From the NCBI RefSeq assembly GCF_000214175.1, contig NC_015564.1, positions 4,030,001 through 4,094,000 of the forward strand: a DNA stretch of 64,000 nt. The letters are read 5' to 3'. Below the pieces are notes generated by a model. The model did no database searches. It was not told where the DNA came from and saw only the letters and a program-made list of their open reading frames with translations. Each line of letters begins with the position of its first letter. Within the stretch, counting starts at the first letter, position 1. The position numbers and the translations under genes were made by a program. This document shows positions 20,510 through 28,705 of this stretch, one piece after another. The DNA comes from Hoyosella subflava DQS3-9A1 (GTDB lineage: Bacteria > Actinomycetota > Actinomycetes > Mycobacteriales > Mycobacteriaceae).

Positions 20510-20538
20510 CGCACCGCAGGGCATACCGCTGCGGTGCG
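20510..20538 (-). terminator. Hairpin downstream of icd, possible terminator
   Basis: CGCACCGCAG at 20510-20519 and CTGCGGTGCG at 20529-20538 are perfect 10-base inverted arms around a 9-base loop. It lies 64 bases past the icd stop in icd's reading direction and before the MFS gene. A second small hairpin (AGTGC/GCACT) lies at 20495-20509. No T-run follows, as is common for actinobacterial terminators. Confidence 0.5.
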
Positions 20539-20601
20539 TGTTGTGACGTGAATTACCGCCAGTATTGGACGCTTCCGACGAAACGGCGACTAGCGGCTAG
20601 T

Positions 20602-21825
20602 TCAGATGTCTTTGACGGCGGCTTGCAAGTTGTCGTCGAGCGCGCCGAGGAACTCCTCCGTGCTCAGGTAGCCCTGGTCTCCCCCGACTAGCACCGCAAG
20701 ATCCTTCGTCATCTGGCCGCTTTCCACGGTCTTGATGACGACATCCTCGAGTTGGTGCGCGAATTCCACCACGGCTGGGGTGTTGTCGAGTTTGCCGCGA
20801 TGCTCGAGGCCACGCGTCCACGCGAAGATTGACGCGATGGGGTTGGTCGAGGTGGGCTTTCCTTGCTGATGCATCCTGAAGTGACGTGTCACCGTCCCGT
20901 GGGCGGCCTCTGCTTCGACAGTTTTGCCATCGGGCGTCATCAGCACCGAGGTCATCAGCCCGAGCGAACCGTAGCCTTGAGCGACCGTATCGGACTGAAC
21001 GTCACCGTCGTAGTTCTTACACGCCCAGACATAGCCCCCCTCCCACTTCAGGGCAGACGCCACCATGTCGTCGATCAGCCGGTGTTCGTACGTAAGTCCG
21101 GCGGCATCGAACTCTGACTTGAACTCCTCTTCGTACACGCGCTGGAACTCGTCCTTGAACATCCCGTCGTACGCCTTGAGGATAGTGTTCTTGGTCGACA
21201 GGTACACGGGATAGTTCTGCTGCAAGCCGTACGCAAGCGAAGCTCGGGCGAAGTCCTGGATCGACTTCTTGAAGTTGTACATACCTAAGATGACGCCGCC
21301 GTCCTCGGGCATCTTCACTACTTCATGCTGGATCGGCTCGCTGCCATCCTCTGGCGTAAAGGTGAGAGTCACGGTGCCAGCCTGATGCACCTTGAAATCG
21401 GTGGCGCGGTACTGGTCACCAAATGCGTGGCGGCCGACAACAACCGGTTTCGTCCAGCCCGGCACGAGGCGGGGAATGTTGGAAATAATGATGGGGGCAC
21501 GGAAAATCGTGCCCCCAAGGATGTTGCGGATGGTGCCGTTCGGCGAACGCCACATCTTTTTCAGGCCAAACTCTTCAACGCGAGCTTCATCTGGGGTGAT
21601 GGTGGCGCATTTGACACCTGCACCGTGTTTCTTAATGGCGTTCGCGGCGTCGACCGTTACCTGATCATCGGTGGCGTCGCGGTTTTCCATGCCCAGGTCG
21701 TAATATTCAAGGTTCACATCCAGGTACGGATGGATCAATTTGTCTTTGATGAACTGCCAGATGATACGGGTCATTTCGTCGCCATCCAGTTCCACGACGG
21801 TGCCCTCAACCTTGATCTTGGACAT
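20602..21825 (-). CDS. icd: NADP-dependent isocitrate dehydrogenase, homodimeric eukaryote-like type
   Basis: A 407-residue TCA-cycle enzyme that converts isocitrate to 2-oxoglutarate. The N-terminus [18 protein letters not shown] and the substrate-binding [16 protein letters not shown] near residue 95 identify the type II (mitochondrial-like) enzyme, as in M. tuberculosis Icd1. [11 protein letters not shown] near 310 holds the NADP-binding region, and [11 protein letters not shown] follows. The ATG at 21825 is the only plausible start. The divergent neighbour is the riboswitch-controlled metY operon; the 288-base gap before the riboswitch shows no gene I can support. Confidence 0.96.
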   Translation of the reverse strand: MSKIKVEGTVVELDGDEMTRIIWQFIKDKLIHPYLDVNLEYYDLGMENRDATDDQVTVDAANAIKKHGAGVKCATITPDEARVEEFGLKKMWRSPNGTIRNILGGTIFRAPIIISNIPRLVPGWTKPVVVGRHAFGDQYRATDFKVHQAGTVTLTFTPEDGSEPIQHEVVKMPEDGGVILGMYNFKKSIQDFARASLAYGLQQNYPVYLSTKNTILKAYDGMFKDEFQRVYEEEFKSEFDAAGLTYEHRLIDDMVASALKWEGGYVWACKNYDGDVQSDTVAQGYGSLGLMTSVLMTPDGKTVEAEAAHGTVTRHFRMHQQGKPTSTNPIASIFAWTRGLEHRGKLDNTPAVVEFAHQLEDVVIKTVESGQMTKDLAVLVGGDQGYLSTEEFLGALDDNLQAAVKDI

Positions 21826-22111
21826 GGGTGCTTCGCGTCCTCCTAGGCAGTGTTCCCGGGTTCAGTCGCTCCGCTGCACCTTGTGGGTGCATCCGGTGCG
21901 AATTCCGGCATCACGGTTCATCGGGTTCAAACCTATATCGCGAGGGCGGTCTGCGTGCCGCCCAACTAAATATGACAAGCGTACTGCATAGCGCGCGGTG
22001 TCCTCGTGTCCCTTTCAGCCTAGCGGCAGCACATCAATACGGGCGAGGCAGTGACGCCCAGTCCACAAGTCGTGGTAGGCAATGGCGACAGAGAAACGCT
22101 ACTATCTACGT

Positions 22112-22242
22112 CAGGTCATGAGCGCCAGCGTGTAGCCCCGGCTTGCTGGCCGGCAACCCTCCAACCGCGGTGGGGTGCCCCGGGTGATGACCGGGTTGTC
22201 CGCAGGACGGATAGCAAGCGCGGGTCCGCTGGGCGCGGACCC
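22112..22242 (+). promoter_or_regulatory. SAM-IV riboswitch upstream of metY-metX
   Basis: The segment starting GGTCATGAGCGCCAGCG at 22114 and closing with GGTGATGACC at 22183-22192 matches the actinobacterial SAM-IV aptamer as I know it. It includes the internal CCCCGGCTTGCTGGCCGGCAA and CCGCGGTGGGGTGCCCCGGG segments. The 3' extension GCAAGCGCGGGTCC (22214-22227) is the usual pseudoknot-forming part. A strong stem GGGTCCG/CGGACCC (22222-22242) follows and may be part of the expression platform. SAM binding should shut down methionine synthesis genes. Confidence 0.9.
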
Positions 22243-22284
22243 GGTAACCGGGAAGAAAGCCCTACGGAGGTCCACCATGAGTCG

Positions 22285-22374
22285 ATGTCGCTAGGCCACT
22301 TCGGCCTTCCAATCGCCCTGCCCGTTGTGACGCGCGACGACAAACCCTTGACTTCAGAGCAGGCGGCTGCGTAG
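22285..22374 (+). CDS. Possible 29-residue leader peptide between the SAM-IV riboswitch and metY
   Basis: An ORF from ATG 22285 encodes 29 residues beginning M-S-L-G-H-F-G and ending T-S-E-Q-A-A-A. It ends 39 bases before metY. The only ribosome-binding site nearby (CGGAGG, 22265-22270) is better placed for the overlapping five-codon ORF at 22277-22294 (M-S-R-C-R). Either might be translated as a leader coupling the riboswitch to metY. No homology is known to me; this is a weak call. Confidence 0.3.
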   Translation: MSLGHFGLPIALPVVTRDDKPLTSEQAAA

Positions 22375-22413
22375 CCCCGCTCCGTCGCGCGAAAACCCAG
22401 GAGAAAAACCCTC

Positions 22414-23709
22414 ATGAGCGACATTTCCCAGACCACGTGGACCTTCGAGACAAAGCAGGTCCACGCCGGACAGGTTCCTGATCCCACCACCGGCGCACGC
22501 GCGCTGCCGATTTACCAGACCACCTCGTATAGCTTCCGCGACACTGACCACGCTGCCGCGCTCTTCAGTCTTGCCGAGCCAGGCAACATCTACACCCGCA
22601 TCATCAACCCGACGCAAGATGTCATCGAACAGCGGGTCGCTGCGCTCGAGGGCGGCGTCGCAGCACTGCTCGTCGCGTCCGGTCAGGCCGCCGAAACGTA
22701 CGCGATCCTCAATATCGCTGAGGCCGGCGACCACATCGTGACCAGTCCGCGTCTCTACGGCGGCACCTACAACCTGTTCCACTACACCTTGCCGAAGCTT
22801 GGCATCGAAGTCAGCTTCATTGAAGATCAGGACAACCTTGACCACTGGCGTGCCGCAGTCAAGGACAACACCAAAGCGTTCTTCGCTGAAACCATCTCTA
22901 ACCCGGGTGGCCAGATCCTCGACATACCTGGTGTGGCCGCTGTCGCACATGAGCATGGGGTACCTCTGATCGTCGACAACACGGTCGCCACTCCGTACCT
23001 CATCCAGCCGTTCACGCATGGTGCTGACATCGTCGTGCACTCGGCGACCAAGTACCTCGGCGGCCACGGCACTTCTGTCGCGGGTGTCATCGTCGACGGC
23101 GGCACCTTCGACTGGACATCAGGCCGCTTTCCCGGCTTCACCACCCCGGACCCGAGCTACCACGGAGTTGTCTACAGCGAACTCGGGCCACCTGCGTACG
23201 CACTGAAAGCACGGCTGACTCTACTTCGCGATATCGGCGCGGCAATCTCGCCTTTCAATGCTTTCCTCATCGGCCAAGGAATAGAAACCCTTAGCCTGCG
23301 CATTGAACGACATGTGCAGAACACACAGGCTGTGGCCGAGTATCTGGCGTCCCGCGACGACGTCACGGCGGTCTACTATGCGGGGCTGCCTAGCTCGCCA
23401 TGGCACGCCCGTGCTCAGAAACTCGCCCCCCGCGGTGCTGGTGCGGTGTTGTCGTTCGAGCTGGCTGGGGGCATTGATGCGGGCAAGAAGTTCGTCAACG
23501 CTTTAGAGCTGCACAGTCACGTCGCTAATATCGGTGATGTGCGATCCCTTGTCATCCACCCCGCGTCGACGACACACTCTCAGCTGACCCCAGAGGAGCA
23601 GCTGGCTGCGGGCGTCACGCCGGGCCTGGTCCGCCTGGCCGTGGGAATCGAAGGGATTGACGACATCGTGACTGACCTGGCACGCGGATTCGAAGCGGCG
23701 GCGTCTTGA
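22414..23709 (+). CDS. metY: O-acetylhomoserine sulfhydrylase (aminocarboxypropyltransferase)
   Basis: A 431-residue Cys/Met-metabolism PLP enzyme that makes homocysteine from O-acetylhomoserine and sulfide. It shows [20 protein letters not shown] (family N-terminal signature), [10 protein letters not shown], and the PLP-lysine region [15 protein letters not shown] near residue 210. Length is typical for MetY rather than the shorter MetB/MetC. It has its own AGGAGA just before the ATG. Its TGA overlaps the metX start. Control is by the SAM-IV riboswitch about 170 bases upstream. Confidence 0.95.
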   Translation: MSDISQTTWTFETKQVHAGQVPDPTTGARALPIYQTTSYSFRDTDHAAALFSLAEPGNIYTRIINPTQDVIEQRVAALEGGVAALLVASGQAAETYAILNIAEAGDHIVTSPRLYGGTYNLFHYTLPKLGIEVSFIEDQDNLDHWRAAVKDNTKAFFAETISNPGGQILDIPGVAAVAHEHGVPLIVDNTVATPYLIQPFTHGADIVVHSATKYLGGHGTSVAGVIVDGGTFDWTSGRFPGFTTPDPSYHGVVYSELGPPAYALKARLTLLRDIGAAISPFNAFLIGQGIETLSLRIERHVQNTQAVAEYLASRDDVTAVYYAGLPSSPWHARAQKLAPRGAGAVLSFELAGGIDAGKKFVNALELHSHVANIGDVRSLVIHPASTTHSQLTPEEQLAAGVTPGLVRLAVGIEGIDDIVTDLARGFEAAAS

Positions 23710-24899
23710 CAGTAAGTCCTGTTCACCGTCCCCGGCCGCACACTCAACGGACAGTGCGCGCCCCCTCTCGGTGGCGCGCACCCGATCCTGCGCTGTGGCC
23801 TGAGCCGGATGGCACCCTCGGTTACGTCGACATCGGCTCGCTGCGCATGGAAAATGGCGCACTGCTGCCTGAAGTCACCCTCGCGCTGCAGCGGTGGGGC
23901 GAGGTCTCCCCGAAGGGCGACAACGTCATCCTCGCGCTGCATGCGCTGACGGGAGACTCACACGTCACCGGCCCCGCAGACGACGAGCACCTCAGTCCTG
24001 GATGGTGGGATGGCCTCATCGGCCCGGGCGCTGCCGTCGATACAAATGAGTGGTGCGTGCTGTCCGCCAACTCAGTGGGAGGGTGCCGCGGCAGCACTGG
24101 TCCCGGTTCCCTGGCACCAGACGGGAAACCGTGGGGCTCACGGTTCCCGGCGGTCACGATCCGTGACCAGGTCAACGCGGAACTGCAGCTCGCAAATCTG
24201 CTGGGGATCGAGCGGTTCGCTTCCGTTCTCGGCGGATCGATGGGCGGCGCGCGTGCACTCGAGTGGGAAGTGAGCTATCCCGATCGCGTCGCTACGGCCC
24301 TGGTTCTTGCCGTCGGAGCGCGTGCAACCGCAGACCAGATCGGTACACAGTCAGCCCAGATTCTCGCGATCAAGACCGATCCGCACTGGCAGGGCGGCGA
24401 CTATTACGGGACCGGACGCGAGCCTGAGCATGGCCTGGGCGTCGCGCGGCGCATCGCGCACCTGTCATACCGGGGTGAAGAAGAACTCGACGAGCGGTTC
24501 GGTAACTCCCCACAGGATGGGGTAGAACCCTTCAACGGTGGCACGTTCTCAATTCAGAGCTACCTCGATCATCAGGCCGGCAAGCTGGTGCGCCGATTCG
24601 ATGCGGGCAGCTACGTGATCCTCAGCGACTCACTCAGCAGCCATGACGTTGGTCGCGGTCGGGGAGGCATCCAGAAGGCACTTGCCGCCTGCCCCACGCC
24701 GACCATCGTCGGAGGCATTACCTCAGATCGGTTGTACCCACTGCGGCTGCAGGAGGAGCTGGCGGCGCACCTGCCCGGTTGCCACGAGTTACGGGTCTTG
24801 GACACTGACAAGGGTCATGATGGGTTCCTCACGGACTTCGATGGCATCTCCGTGCTGCTGAGCGACACCATGGACCTCGCGCGGAAAACCATCGGTTAG
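23706..24899 (+). CDS. metX: Homoserine O-acetyltransferase
   Basis: A 397-residue alpha/beta-hydrolase-fold acyltransferase that makes O-acetylhomoserine, the MetY substrate. The nucleophile Ser is in [13 protein letters not shown], and [12 protein letters not shown] is an oxyanion-hole feature of MetX. The catalytic Asp and His are in ITSDRLYP and [12 protein letters not shown]. The TTG start overlaps the metY stop (TTGA at 23706-23709), which indicates translational coupling. The first 35 residues are Arg/Pro-rich and may be an extension. Confidence 0.94.
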   Translation: MTVSPVHRPRPHTQRTVRAPSRWRAPDPALWPEPDGTLGYVDIGSLRMENGALLPEVTLALQRWGEVSPKGDNVILALHALTGDSHVTGPADDEHLSPGWWDGLIGPGAAVDTNEWCVLSANSVGGCRGSTGPGSLAPDGKPWGSRFPAVTIRDQVNAELQLANLLGIERFASVLGGSMGGARALEWEVSYPDRVATALVLAVGARATADQIGTQSAQILAIKTDPHWQGGDYYGTGREPEHGLGVARRIAHLSYRGEEELDERFGNSPQDGVEPFNGGTFSIQSYLDHQAGKLVRRFDAGSYVILSDSLSSHDVGRGRGGIQKALAACPTPTIVGGITSDRLYPLRLQEELAAHLPGCHELRVLDTDKGHDGFLTDFDGISVLLSDTMDLARKTIG

Positions 24900-24953
24900 C
24901 ACGACTTCGGCGGTCGTTCTGCCGCGGCGTCTCGCGATTGCTAACATCCGAGC

Positions 24954-25640
24954 ATGTCGTCCAATGAGGGGCCTGTGAGCAATCCTGATGGCGCGCGCCG
25001 GAGGAAGAAGTGGCGCAAAGGACGGTTCGGGGGCTTCTCTGGGCTGTTCGTCGCCGGAAAAACGCTGGCGTCCGCGGTCTCCGAGGACCGGCCTCTGGGC
25101 AAGGCACTGGCCCCTGGCGGCACGGTTGACAAGGCGCTCGACACCGATGGGCCCCTCGACAGACTGCTCGCCAAGGGTGGTGCGCTCGACCGGCTCCTCG
25201 AGCGCGGCGGATTCCTGGATCGGATGATGGAGCCTGATGGGCCAGTTGATCGCCTCATCAAGAAAGAGGGACCACTGGACCGCCTACTTGCGAAGGACGG
25301 TTACATCGACCGGTTACTCGATGAGGGTGGGGCACTAGACCGGCTCCTGGAACCGGGCGGTGTGCTCGACCAGGTCGTCCAGGACGGCGGCCTTATCGAC
25401 CGCTTTATGGAAGTCTCGGTGACGCTGGGCGAGGTCGGCCCGACAATCCAGTCGCTACAGGAGCCCATTGCTGGAATCGACCGTTCAGCCGCCAAACTCG
25501 CGACCGCTGTTGGACCCCTGTCCGATCTTGTCGAACGTATCCCCACGGCACCCCGCATACCGGGAATGAGACGCCGCAGTTCCACGAAGGACGCTCCCCC
25601 GGCCGCCGCAACGGAAGCAGACCTGCCTGACGCGCCTTAA
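24954..25640 (+). CDS. Decapeptide-repeat protein of unknown function
   Basis: A 228-residue protein with three parts. Residues 1-44 are basic (GARRRKKWRKGRFGG). Residues 45-154 are eleven tandem decapeptides of consensus [GD]-G-x-[LV]-D-R-L-L-x-x, in perfect ten-residue register. Residues 155-228 contain a helical TIQSLQEPIAGIDRSAAKL and a disordered Ala/Pro tail. No signal peptide or membrane helix is seen. A TAACAT box at 24942-24947 lies 6 bases before the ATG, so the mRNA may be leaderless. It ends 4 bases inside the convergent DUF3017 gene. I know no function. Confidence 0.85.
   Translation: MSSNEGPVSNPDGARRRKKWRKGRFGGFSGLFVAGKTLASAVSEDRPLGKALAPGGTVDKALDTDGPLDRLLAKGGALDRLLERGGFLDRMMEPDGPVDRLIKKEGPLDRLLAKDGYIDRLLDEGGALDRLLEPGGVLDQVVQDGGLIDRFMEVSVTLGEVGPTIQSLQEPIAGIDRSAAKLATAVGPLSDLVERIPTAPRIPGMRRRSSTKDAPPAAATEADLPDAP
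25086..25415 (+). repeat. Eleven 30-bp in-frame tandem repeats coding decapeptides
   Basis: Codons 45-154 of the gene at 24954 repeat every ten codons. The D-R/K pair falls at residues 59-60, 69-70, 79-80 and so on to 149-150. Only the first unit lacks the Asp (G-K). DNA copies are diverged, so the repeat is conserved as protein and is not a young DNA expansion. Confidence 0.9.
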
Positions 25641-25939
25641 CCGGTGCCGAGCGGATCGATCGACAGGGTAAGCCACACGATCGTTCCGCCCATAAGCGTG
25701 AGCGCGCCGACGTCGAATGGGCGGCTGCGGACCACCAGCAATCCCGCTTGCACCTCGGGGAGGATCAGACGGAACCAGGCGGCGAGCAGCGTCGCGATCC
25801 CAACAACGAACGCGCCCCGGCGCCACCGGTCGCTGACGACCAGGATCAGCGCAAGCAGCAGGAACGCGGCAATGATCGCCAAGGGAATATGAGCCATCAC
25901 CGTCCGCATACGATCACGGGAGAACGCGCGCTGCACCAT
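25637..25939 (-). CDS. DUF3017 small membrane protein
   Basis: A 100-residue protein with three hydrophobic segments: IPLAIIAAFLLLALILVVSD, the GAFVVGIATLLAAW region and LTLMGGTIVWLTLSI. The short RFRLILPEVQAGLLVVRSR-like loop between helices 2 and 3 (here WFRLILPEVQAGLLVVRSRP) is typical of actinobacterial DUF3017. It directly follows folD on the same strand with a 3-base gap, as in mycobacteria (Rv3355c next to folD). Function unknown. Confidence 0.85.
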   Translation of the reverse strand: MVQRAFSRDRMRTVMAHIPLAIIAAFLLLALILVVSDRWRRGAFVVGIATLLAAWFRLILPEVQAGLLVVRSRPFDVGALTLMGGTIVWLTLSIDPLGTG

Positions 25940-25942
25940 CGA

Positions 25943-26824
25943 TTACCCGGAGTGTGCGCCTGTAGAAGCAAGCTCTGCCGCTGCTTGCTCGGCTCGCTCG
26001 ACGACGTTGGTGACGAGGAAAGCTCGTGTCAAAGGTCCGACACCGCCGGGATTAGGTGACACGAAACCGGCGACATTCCACACCTCTGGCGCGACGTCAC
26101 CGGCGAGTTTGTCATCCACGCGGCTGACACCCACATCAAGGACCGCGGCTCCGGGTTTGACCATGTCTTCGGTGATGATCCCCGGCACACCTGCAGCAGC
26201 GATGACGATATCCGCACGCCGCACTTCAGCAGCAAGGTCGCGGGTACCCGTGTGGCACAGCGTCACTGTGGCGTTTTCCGAGCGCCGTGTCAGGAGCAGA
26301 CCGATTGGACGCCCGACGGTGACACCGCGACCGACGACCACGGCGTGAGCGCCCGCGATGGCGACCTCATAGCGGCGCAGCAGGTGCACAATGCCCCGGG
26401 GCGTGCAGGGCAGTGGAGCTTCTTTCCCGAGGACGAGGCGGCCGAGGTTGATCGGATGCAGCCCGTCGGCGTCCTTCTCTGGATCGACACGTTCGAGCGC
26501 AGCATTCTCGTCCAGGTGTTTCGGCAGTGGTAGTTGGACGATGTAACCGGTGCATGCTGGGTCGGCATTCAGATCGTCGATGACGGCATTCAGCTCGTCC
26601 TGACTGATGTCGGCGGGTAAGTCGCGCCTGATGGAGGCGACGCCCACGCGAGCGCAGTCAGCGTGCTTTCCCCGCACGTATGCAGCCGATCCGGGATCGT
26701 CGCCGACCAGGACCGTTCCGAGCCCGGGCTGAATCCCGCTTTCCTTAAGTGCATCAACCCGCTTCTTTAGATCAGCGAAGATCTCGTCGCGGGTTGCCTT
26801 TCCATCAAGAATCGTTGCCGTCAC
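25943..26824 (-). CDS. folD: Bifunctional methylenetetrahydrofolate dehydrogenase/cyclohydrolase
   Basis: A 293-residue one-carbon enzyme interconverting methylene-, methenyl- and formyl-tetrahydrofolate. Features: [15 protein letters not shown] (catalytic Tyr and Lys), [27 protein letters not shown], the NADP-binding [14 protein letters not shown] and the C-terminal [14 protein letters not shown]. The frame is open far upstream to 27178, but the GTG at 26824 gives the family-standard length and avoids overlap with the divergent acetyltransferase. Confidence 0.95.
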   Translation of the reverse strand: MTATILDGKATRDEIFADLKKRVDALKESGIQPGLGTVLVGDDPGSAAYVRGKHADCARVGVASIRRDLPADISQDELNAVIDDLNADPACTGYIVQLPLPKHLDENAALERVDPEKDADGLHPINLGRLVLGKEAPLPCTPRGIVHLLRRYEVAIAGAHAVVVGRGVTVGRPIGLLLTRRSENATVTLCHTGTRDLAAEVRRADIVIAAAGVPGIITEDMVKPGAAVLDVGVSRVDDKLAGDVAPEVWNVAGFVSPNPGGVGPLTRAFLVTNVVERAEQAAAELASTGAHSG

Positions 26825-26884
26825 GGACGCTATTGTTCCAGGTTTCAGCACCCGCGTGCGCCAGGCACCAGGCACACTCGAAGG

Positions 26885-27409
26885 ATGCCTGATGCATCGC
26901 AGGGAGAAAGGCCGACCCTCCACGGTCCGCGTGTCAAGCTCGTGCCGACTGAGCCAGCTCATCACAGCAGGCTGCGCGAGCTGCATAGCATCCCATCGAT
27001 CCGCCGGTGGTGGCGCATGCCCAGCCCCTCCTGGCCGAACGACGTCGATGGGTTTCCGTATACGATTACGGTCGGTGACCACATTGTGGGATTTATCCAG
27101 TGGTACGCCGAAGATGACCCCGACTATCGCCACGCGGGGATCGATGTCTTCATCGATCCGGAGGAGCACGGAAATCACTACGGCCGTGAGTCAATCCAGG
27201 TACTTTGTGCGCACCTCGTCGACACCCACCGCTTCCATCGGATCATCATCGATCCCGAGGCGACAAACGAGCAGGCCATCCGGTCCTACATCAAGGTCGG
27301 CTTCCGCCCCATCGGTGTGATGCGGCAGTATTCCCGCGGTGAAGACGGCGTATGGCGCAACGGCCTGCTCATGGATCTGCTTGCACCTGAGCTGGTTCGA
27401 GTGCAGTGA
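26885..27409 (+). CDS. GNAT-family acetyltransferase (AacA4/RimJ-like)
   Basis: A 174-residue GNAT protein. The acceptor-side N-terminal half has [15 protein letters not shown] and [29 protein letters not shown] contains a diverged acetyl-CoA loop, and the end has [25 protein letters not shown], the typical motif B. Similarity is to the AAC(6')-like branch, so an amino sugar or peptide N-terminus could be the substrate. No strong Shine-Dalgarno site is visible, so a leaderless mRNA is possible. Divergent from folD. Confidence 0.82.
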   Translation: MPDASQGERPTLHGPRVKLVPTEPAHHSRLRELHSIPSIRRWWRMPSPSWPNDVDGFPYTITVGDHIVGFIQWYAEDDPDYRHAGIDVFIDPEEHGNHYGRESIQVLCAHLVDTHRFHRIIIDPEATNEQAIRSYIKVGFRPIGVMRQYSRGEDGVWRNGLLMDLLAPELVRVQ

Positions 27410-27433
27410 CGCTGAGGATCTAGGCTTCCGTCT

Positions 27434-27898
27434 GTGTTTCGCCTAATGTTCTACCGCCCGTGCATCCCTCCGAACACGGGTAACGCGATACGGCTCGCTG
27501 CGGGCACGGGGTGTCAACTCCACCTTGTCGGGCCATTGGGTTTTGATCTGTCTGAACCCAAGCTCCGCCGCGCTGGGCTCGACTATCACGACCTTGCTTC
27601 CGTGACGGTGCACGAGGACCTGGACTCCGCTTGGGCCGCACTGAAGCCGCAGCGGGTATTCGCCTTCACCGCGCACGCGTCACAACCGCACTCCGCTGTT
27701 GCGTACCAGCCGGGAGACGTGCTGCTCTTCGGGCCCGAGCCGACCGGGCTCCCGGATGCCGTGCGCAACGACTCGCACGTAACCGGTCAGCTCCGGATCC
27801 CTATGATTCCTGGCCGCAGATCATTGAACTTGTCGAACGCAGCCGCGATCGTTGTCTACGAAGCGTGGCGCCAGCACGGCTTCCCCGGAGCCGTGTAG
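27434..27898 (+). CDS. trmL: tRNA (cytidine/uridine-34-2'-O)-methyltransferase TrmL (SpoU family)
   Basis: A 154-residue SPOUT methyltransferase that methylates the wobble-position ribose of tRNA-Leu. The N-terminus FYRPCIPPNTGNAIRLAAGTG is the TrmL signature. The trefoil-knot SAM site is formed by LLFGPEPTGLPDAV and IPMIPGRRSLNLSNAAAIVVYE. The GTG start at 27434 has no Shine-Dalgarno site but has TAGGCT at 27421-27426. It corresponds to the M. tuberculosis SpoU gene Rv3366. It ends 5 bases from the convergent thioesterase gene. Confidence 0.92.
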   Translation: MFRLMFYRPCIPPNTGNAIRLAAGTGCQLHLVGPLGFDLSEPKLRRAGLDYHDLASVTVHEDLDSAWAALKPQRVFAFTAHASQPHSAVAYQPGDVLLFGPEPTGLPDAVRNDSHVTGQLRIPMIPGRRSLNLSNAAAIVVYEAWRQHGFPGAV

Positions 27899-27903
27899 GG
27901 CTG

Positions 27904-28647
27904 TCAGCAGATCCGTGAACTGACAACCTTCGCGACAGCACCCGTGTGTTCGTCGAGGTAGAAGTGGCCACCCGGAAACACCTCGACCGAAAACTCGCCG
28001 GTGGTGTAGCGCTCCCATTCCTTCACCTCATCAAGTGTCACAGTGGGATCGTCTGAACTGACAAGGACGGTGACCGGACAAGACAGACACGGCGTGTCCC
28101 CCTCAAAGCGGTACGTCTCGACCGCCTTGTAATCATTGCGCACCGCAGGCAGGACCATCTCTGCGATTTCCGGCATCTCCCGGAGAATTTGCACCGAGGC
28201 TGGATCGTTGGCGAGCCGCTCTAGCTCGCTGATCAATGCCTCGTCGCTGCCCTCGTGAATAGCAGTGTCAAGCGTCTGATGCGGGGCAATGCGGCCCGAG
28301 ACAAGCAAATGCCCCAGCTCTGCTCCGGCACCTTCCAGCGCTCGTGCCGTTTCGAATGCGACTGTGGCGCCCATGCTGTGCCCGAACAGCGCGACCGGCG
28401 TCCCGTTGCGGCTGCCGATCGCGGTTGCGGCGGCGGTAGCGAGTTGTGTGATGTCGTCAATCATCGGATCCCCGAGGCGGTCCTGCCGACCTGGCAGTTG
28501 CAACGCGAGCACCCGCACCGACGGCATCAACTCCGCGGAAAGCGCGTGGTAAACGCTCGCCGCGCCGCCCGCGGGCGGAAAGCACACGAGTTCAGTTTTC
28601 GCTGCGGTCGCCTGGTGAAATGTGCGCAACCACTGAGAATCCGCCAT
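27904..28647 (-). CDS. Type II thioesterase (TesA/GrsT-like)
   Basis: A 247-residue alpha/beta hydrolase of the type II thioesterase family, which clears misprimed acyl chains from PKS/NRPS carrier proteins or releases products. VCFPPAGGAASVYHALS is the family N-terminus and QLPGRQDRLGDP follows. The nucleophile is in LFGHSMGATVAFE, and the catalytic pair is the Asp of SSDDPTV and the His of PGGHFYL. No PKS or NRPS is in the window. It lies beyond the broken acyl-CoA synthetase gene, on the same strand. Confidence 0.88.
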   Translation of the reverse strand: MADSQWLRTFHQATAAKTELVCFPPAGGAASVYHALSAELMPSVRVLALQLPGRQDRLGDPMIDDITQLATAAATAIGSRNGTPVALFGHSMGATVAFETARALEGAGAELGHLLVSGRIAPHQTLDTAIHEGSDEALISELERLANDPASVQILREMPEIAEMVLPAVRNDYKAVETYRFEGDTPCLSCPVTVLVSSDDPTVTLDEVKEWERYTTGEFSVEVFPGGHFYLDEHTGAVAKVVSSRIC

Positions 28648-28705
28648 CAGTCCTCGCTCGTCGTTCCTGACCTTCGCTCCGAGAGTAGCGGCGCAGCAGC
28701 GCGAG

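Noticed and set aside
25086-25415. CRISPR-like or satellite array at the 30-bp repeats
   Set aside because: The copies are in frame, contiguous without spacers, and diverged at DNA level while the ten-residue protein pattern is kept. It is coding repeat, not CRISPR.
26825-27178. 118-codon N-terminal extension of folD
   Set aside because: It has no similarity to FolD, would make the protein far longer than the family and overlaps the divergent acetyltransferase gene. The GTG at 26824 gives the normal N-terminus.
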